Translations under genes and position numbers: made by a program | Notes under the pieces: model-generated | What the model was told of the DNA's origin: nothing | The model's database searches: none | The model's input: only the letters and a program-made list of their open reading frames with translations | DNA from: Rhodococcus rhodnii | GTDB lineage: Bacteria > Actinomycetota > Actinomycetes > Mycobacteriales > Pseudonocardiaceae | Length of the DNA: 13,724 bases | NCBI GenBank assembly: GCA_000720375.1 | Contig: JOAA01000076.1 | Span: forward strand, 1-13,724 | Direction of reading: 5' to 3' | Part shown: one piece after another, positions 11,937-13,724 of the stretch | Position numbering within the stretch: position 1 is the stretch's first letter | Layout of the letters: the number at the start of each line of letters is the position of its first letter

Positions 11937-13145
11937 ATGCATCTACAGCGAGCTTGTCATGCGGTTCTGGCCGTGGTGCTAGCGGCTGGGCTGGTGGGAG
12001 TCTCCGACGCGGCAGCAGTGGTGGCGGATCCACCGCTCAAGGTCACGGCGGTGACGGCCAGCGGCGATGACGGCAACGTCGCAGCCAACACCATCGACAA
12101 CAACCTCAGCACCCGCTGGTCAGCCGAAGGCGACGGCGTCTGGATCCAATACGACCTCGGTACACCACAAACCATCGGCTCAGTCTCCATCGCCTGGCAC
12201 AAAGGAGACACCAGACGCGACACCTTCGACGTACAGCTGTCCACCGACGCATCGTCGTGGACCCCTGTATTGACAAGGCAAACCAGCAGCGGCACAACAC
12301 TTCAACCGCAGAACTACGACTTCCCCGACAACTCCGGCCGGTACCTGCGCATCGTCGGCCACGGCAACACCGCCAACAACTGGACCAGCATCACCGAGAC
12401 AACCATCAACGGCGCCACCTCGCAGCCGCCGGGCGATCAGAACCAGGCGGCGGTGCGGTACGGGTGGGGTACGCCGCTGCCGATCTCTGACGAGTTCGGC
12501 TACACCGGGCCGGTGGACCCTGCGAAGTGGGACGTGCCCAAAGGCAACGAGGGCGGCACGGCTGGGTGCTGGCCGGGACACAGCGAAAACGGCCGTCGGT
12601 GCGCGAAGAACAGCACTGTGGCCGACGGCATCATGACGATGCGTGGTGAGGCCAACGGCGACACTGGCTGGCTGGAGCAGAAGCTGGACCGCCGGTACGG
12701 CCGGTGGGAGATCCGGTCGCGTTCCCGCAACATCGGCACCTCCGGTGGCCTGTACCACCCGCTGCACCTGATCTGGCCGACGTCCGGCAAGCGGCTGCAG
12801 GACGGTGAGTACGACTGGGTGGAGTACTCGAATCCGGATGCGCAGTGCCTGCAGGCGTTCCTGCACTACCCGAAGAGCCCGTCGGACAAGAAAGAGCGGC
12901 GTGAGCTCTGCCCGGTCGACATGACCCAGTGGCACAACTTCGCGTTCGAGTGGACCTCGGCCGGTCTGGTCGGTTACGTCGACGGGGTGGAGTGGTTCCG
13001 GCTGTCCGGCGGCGCCAACGCCGATCGGGGAAACATCCAGGACATGCCCTCGGGCCATCTCAACATCCAGCTCGACAACTTCACCGGGAGCAGCGGCCTG
13101 CGCCCCGCGGTCTACGAAGTCGACTGGGTCCGCGTCTACTCCTGA
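11937..13145 (+). CDS. Secreted GH16-type glycoside hydrolase with F5/8C module
   Basis: This is a 402-residue protein. ATG 11937 is chosen because the downstream paralogue aligns with it from residue 5 (RACHAVLAVVLAAGLVG against RASHAVLAVVLAAGLVG). The much longer open frame upstream runs through the operators and the divergent gene. A signal peptide covers residues 1-30. An F5/8 type C (discoidin/CBM32-like) sugar-binding module spans about 33-160 (TRWSAEGDGVWIQYDLG). A linker (QPPGDQNQ) leads to a GH16 catalytic domain, 175-402, with the acid pair in GEYDWVEY: Glu291 nucleophile, Asp293, Glu296 acid/base. Flanking signatures are SGGLYHPLHLIWP, TQWHNFAFEWT and the final YEVDWVRVY. GH16 enzymes cleave beta-1,3/1,4 glucans, galactans and related polymers; the substrate cannot be fixed here. 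The PL7-type gene follows 30 bp downstream. Confidence 0.88.
   Translation: MHLQRACHAVLAVVLAAGLVGVSDAAAVVADPPLKVTAVTASGDDGNVAANTIDNNLSTRWSAEGDGVWIQYDLGTPQTIGSVSIAWHKGDTRRDTFDVQLSTDASSWTPVLTRQTSSGTTLQPQNYDFPDNSGRYLRIVGHGNTANNWTSITETTINGATSQPPGDQNQAAVRYGWGTPLPISDEFGYTGPVDPAKWDVPKGNEGGTAGCWPGHSENGRRCAKNSTVADGIMTMRGEANGDTGWLEQKLDRRYGRWEIRSRSRNIGTSGGLYHPLHLIWPTSGKRLQDGEYDWVEYSNPDAQCLQAFLHYPKSPSDKKERRELCPVDMTQWHNFAFEWTSAGLVGYVDGVEWFRLSGGANADRGNIQDMPSGHLNIQLDNFTGSSGLRPAVYEVDWVRVYS
11949..12416 (+). repeat. Duplicated signal-peptide/F5/8C module, copy 1
   Basis: The DNA and protein of this segment closely match 13182-13652. Both the signal-peptide core and the sugar-binding module are nearly identical, with a one-residue indel after the signal peptide. 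Similarity ends where the linkers begin. The pattern shows that one secretion/binding cassette was copied in tandem onto two different catalytic domains. Confidence 0.85.
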
Positions 13146-13175
13146 GCTGCGTGCGGGAACGAGAAGTGAGGATCA

Positions 13176-13724
13176 ATGAAACGAGCTAGTCATGCGGTTC
13201 TGGCCGTGGTGCTCGCGGCCGGCCTGGTAGGGGCTTCCGACGCGGTCGCGGTGGCAGCGGCGGGACCGCCGTTGAAGATCGCTGCGGTGACGGCCAGCGG
13301 GGATGACGGCAACGTCCCGGCCAACACCCTCGACAACAACCTGAACACCCGCTGGTCAGCCGAAGGCGACGGGGTGTGGATCCAGTACGACCTCGGCACG
13401 GCACAGACCATCGGGTCGGTGTCGATCGCCTGGCACAAGGGCGATACGAGAACCTCCAGTTTCGAAGTTCGACTGTCCGGCGACGGGTCGTCGTGGACCA
13501 CGGTGCTTCCCCGCAGAAGCGCCAGTGGCAGCACGCTGCAACTGGAAAACCATGATTTCCCCGACAGGTCCGGCCGGTATCTCCGCGTTGTCGGCTACGG
13601 CAACACGGTCAACGCGTGGACCAGTATCACCGAGGCGACCGTCAACGGGGCGGACGGCGGCGGTGGCGGTACGTGTGACTATCCGGCCGACGTGCTGGAT
13701 CTGCGGAACTGGTACATCGGGCTG
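13176..13724 (+). CDS. Secreted F5/8C protein with PL7 (alginate-lyase-like) start, partial
   Basis: The gene runs off the window, and 183 codons are visible. ATG 13176-13178 follows GTGAGG by four bases and lies 30 bp after the GH16 stop, so the two are probably one operon. Residues 1-29 are a signal peptide (MKRASHAVLAVVLAAGLVGA...). Residues about 31-159 are an F5/8C module nearly identical to that of the GH16 protein. A GGGGG linker is followed by CDYPADVLDLRNWYIGL at the edge. That string matches the N-terminal signature of polysaccharide lyase family 7 (alginate_lyase2), whose enzymes cleave alginate or related polyuronates by beta-elimination. The catalytic Arg/Gln/His/Tyr residues lie outside the window, so the PL7 call rests on 17 residues. 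Confidence 0.75.
   Translation, partial: MKRASHAVLAVVLAAGLVGASDAVAVAAAGPPLKIAAVTASGDDGNVPANTLDNNLNTRWSAEGDGVWIQYDLGTAQTIGSVSIAWHKGDTRTSSFEVRLSGDGSSWTTVLPRRSASGSTLQLENHDFPDRSGRYLRVVGYGNTVNAWTSITEATVNGADGGGGGTCDYPADVLDLRNWYIGL
13182..13652 (+). repeat. Duplicated signal-peptide/F5/8C module, copy 2
   Basis: This is the second copy of the segment at 11949-12416. Identity is high at DNA level, including synonymous positions in the signal-peptide region (GTCATGCGGTTCTGGCCGTG in both), which indicates a recent duplication or gene conversion between neighbours. Confidence 0.85.

Noticed and set aside
1..13724. CRISPR array, tRNA or rRNA gene, replication origin
   Set aside because: I saw no regularly spaced direct repeats, no tRNA T-loop/acceptor patterns and no DnaA-box clusters on reading both strands.

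Overview
The window is high-G+C DNA with strong G/C preference at third codon positions, GTG starts, TANNNT-type -10 boxes and actinobacterial protein families (HisKA_3/LuxR two-component pair, FHA protein, F5/8C-fused secreted CAZymes). It fits an actinomycete chromosome. A pseudonocardial host (Amycolatopsis/Lentzea/Kibdelosporangium type) is my guess from style only, not something the sequence proves.

Region 1 (1-4952) is accessory and decayed. It holds an IS3-type orfA plus an orfB cut off just after the first catalytic Asp, and several gene scraps on both strands with good codon bias but no complete gene (926-2055). Next come an apparently intact pair of small membrane proteins (2191-2981), phage/ICE-like small gene remnants (3354-3660), a perfect 12-bp-stem terminator (3767-3802), a small secreted protein with a one-base frameshift (3862-4289), a 45-codon N-terminal scrap of a second transposase (4404-4541) and the C-terminal part of a pentapeptide-repeat protein (4593-4952).

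Region 2 (5105-8660) looks like ordinary chromosome. A probably leaderless four-helix membrane protein gene is followed closely by a histidine kinase and a one-base-overlapping NarL/LuxR response regulator. Convergent to these are an RDD membrane protein, a small membrane protein and a small lipoprotein.

Region 3 (8661-10275) contains a doubly deleted pyruvate-oxidase-like (PoxB) pseudogene fused to a truncated FHA-domain gene, so that one 347-codon composite reading frame remains, and a small two-helix membrane protein.

Region 4 (10427-13724, continuing past the window) is a secreted polysaccharide-degradation locus. A right-handed beta-helix protein is divergent from a GH16-type glycoside hydrolase and a following PL7-type (alginate-lyase-like) protein. 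The last two share a nearly identical signal peptide plus F5/8C (CBM32-like) module.

The most interesting signal is regulatory. A 14-bp palindrome, GGGGACCGGTCCCC, occurs twice between the divergent CAZyme genes. A 13/14 copy lies upstream of the lipoprotein gene and a 12/14 copy upstream of the small secreted protein gene. At three promoters it sits 11-12 bp upstream of a TANNNT hexamer. This architecture suggests that one regulator, plausibly of the LacI family, controls a cell-surface/secreted regulon that includes two proteins of unknown function.
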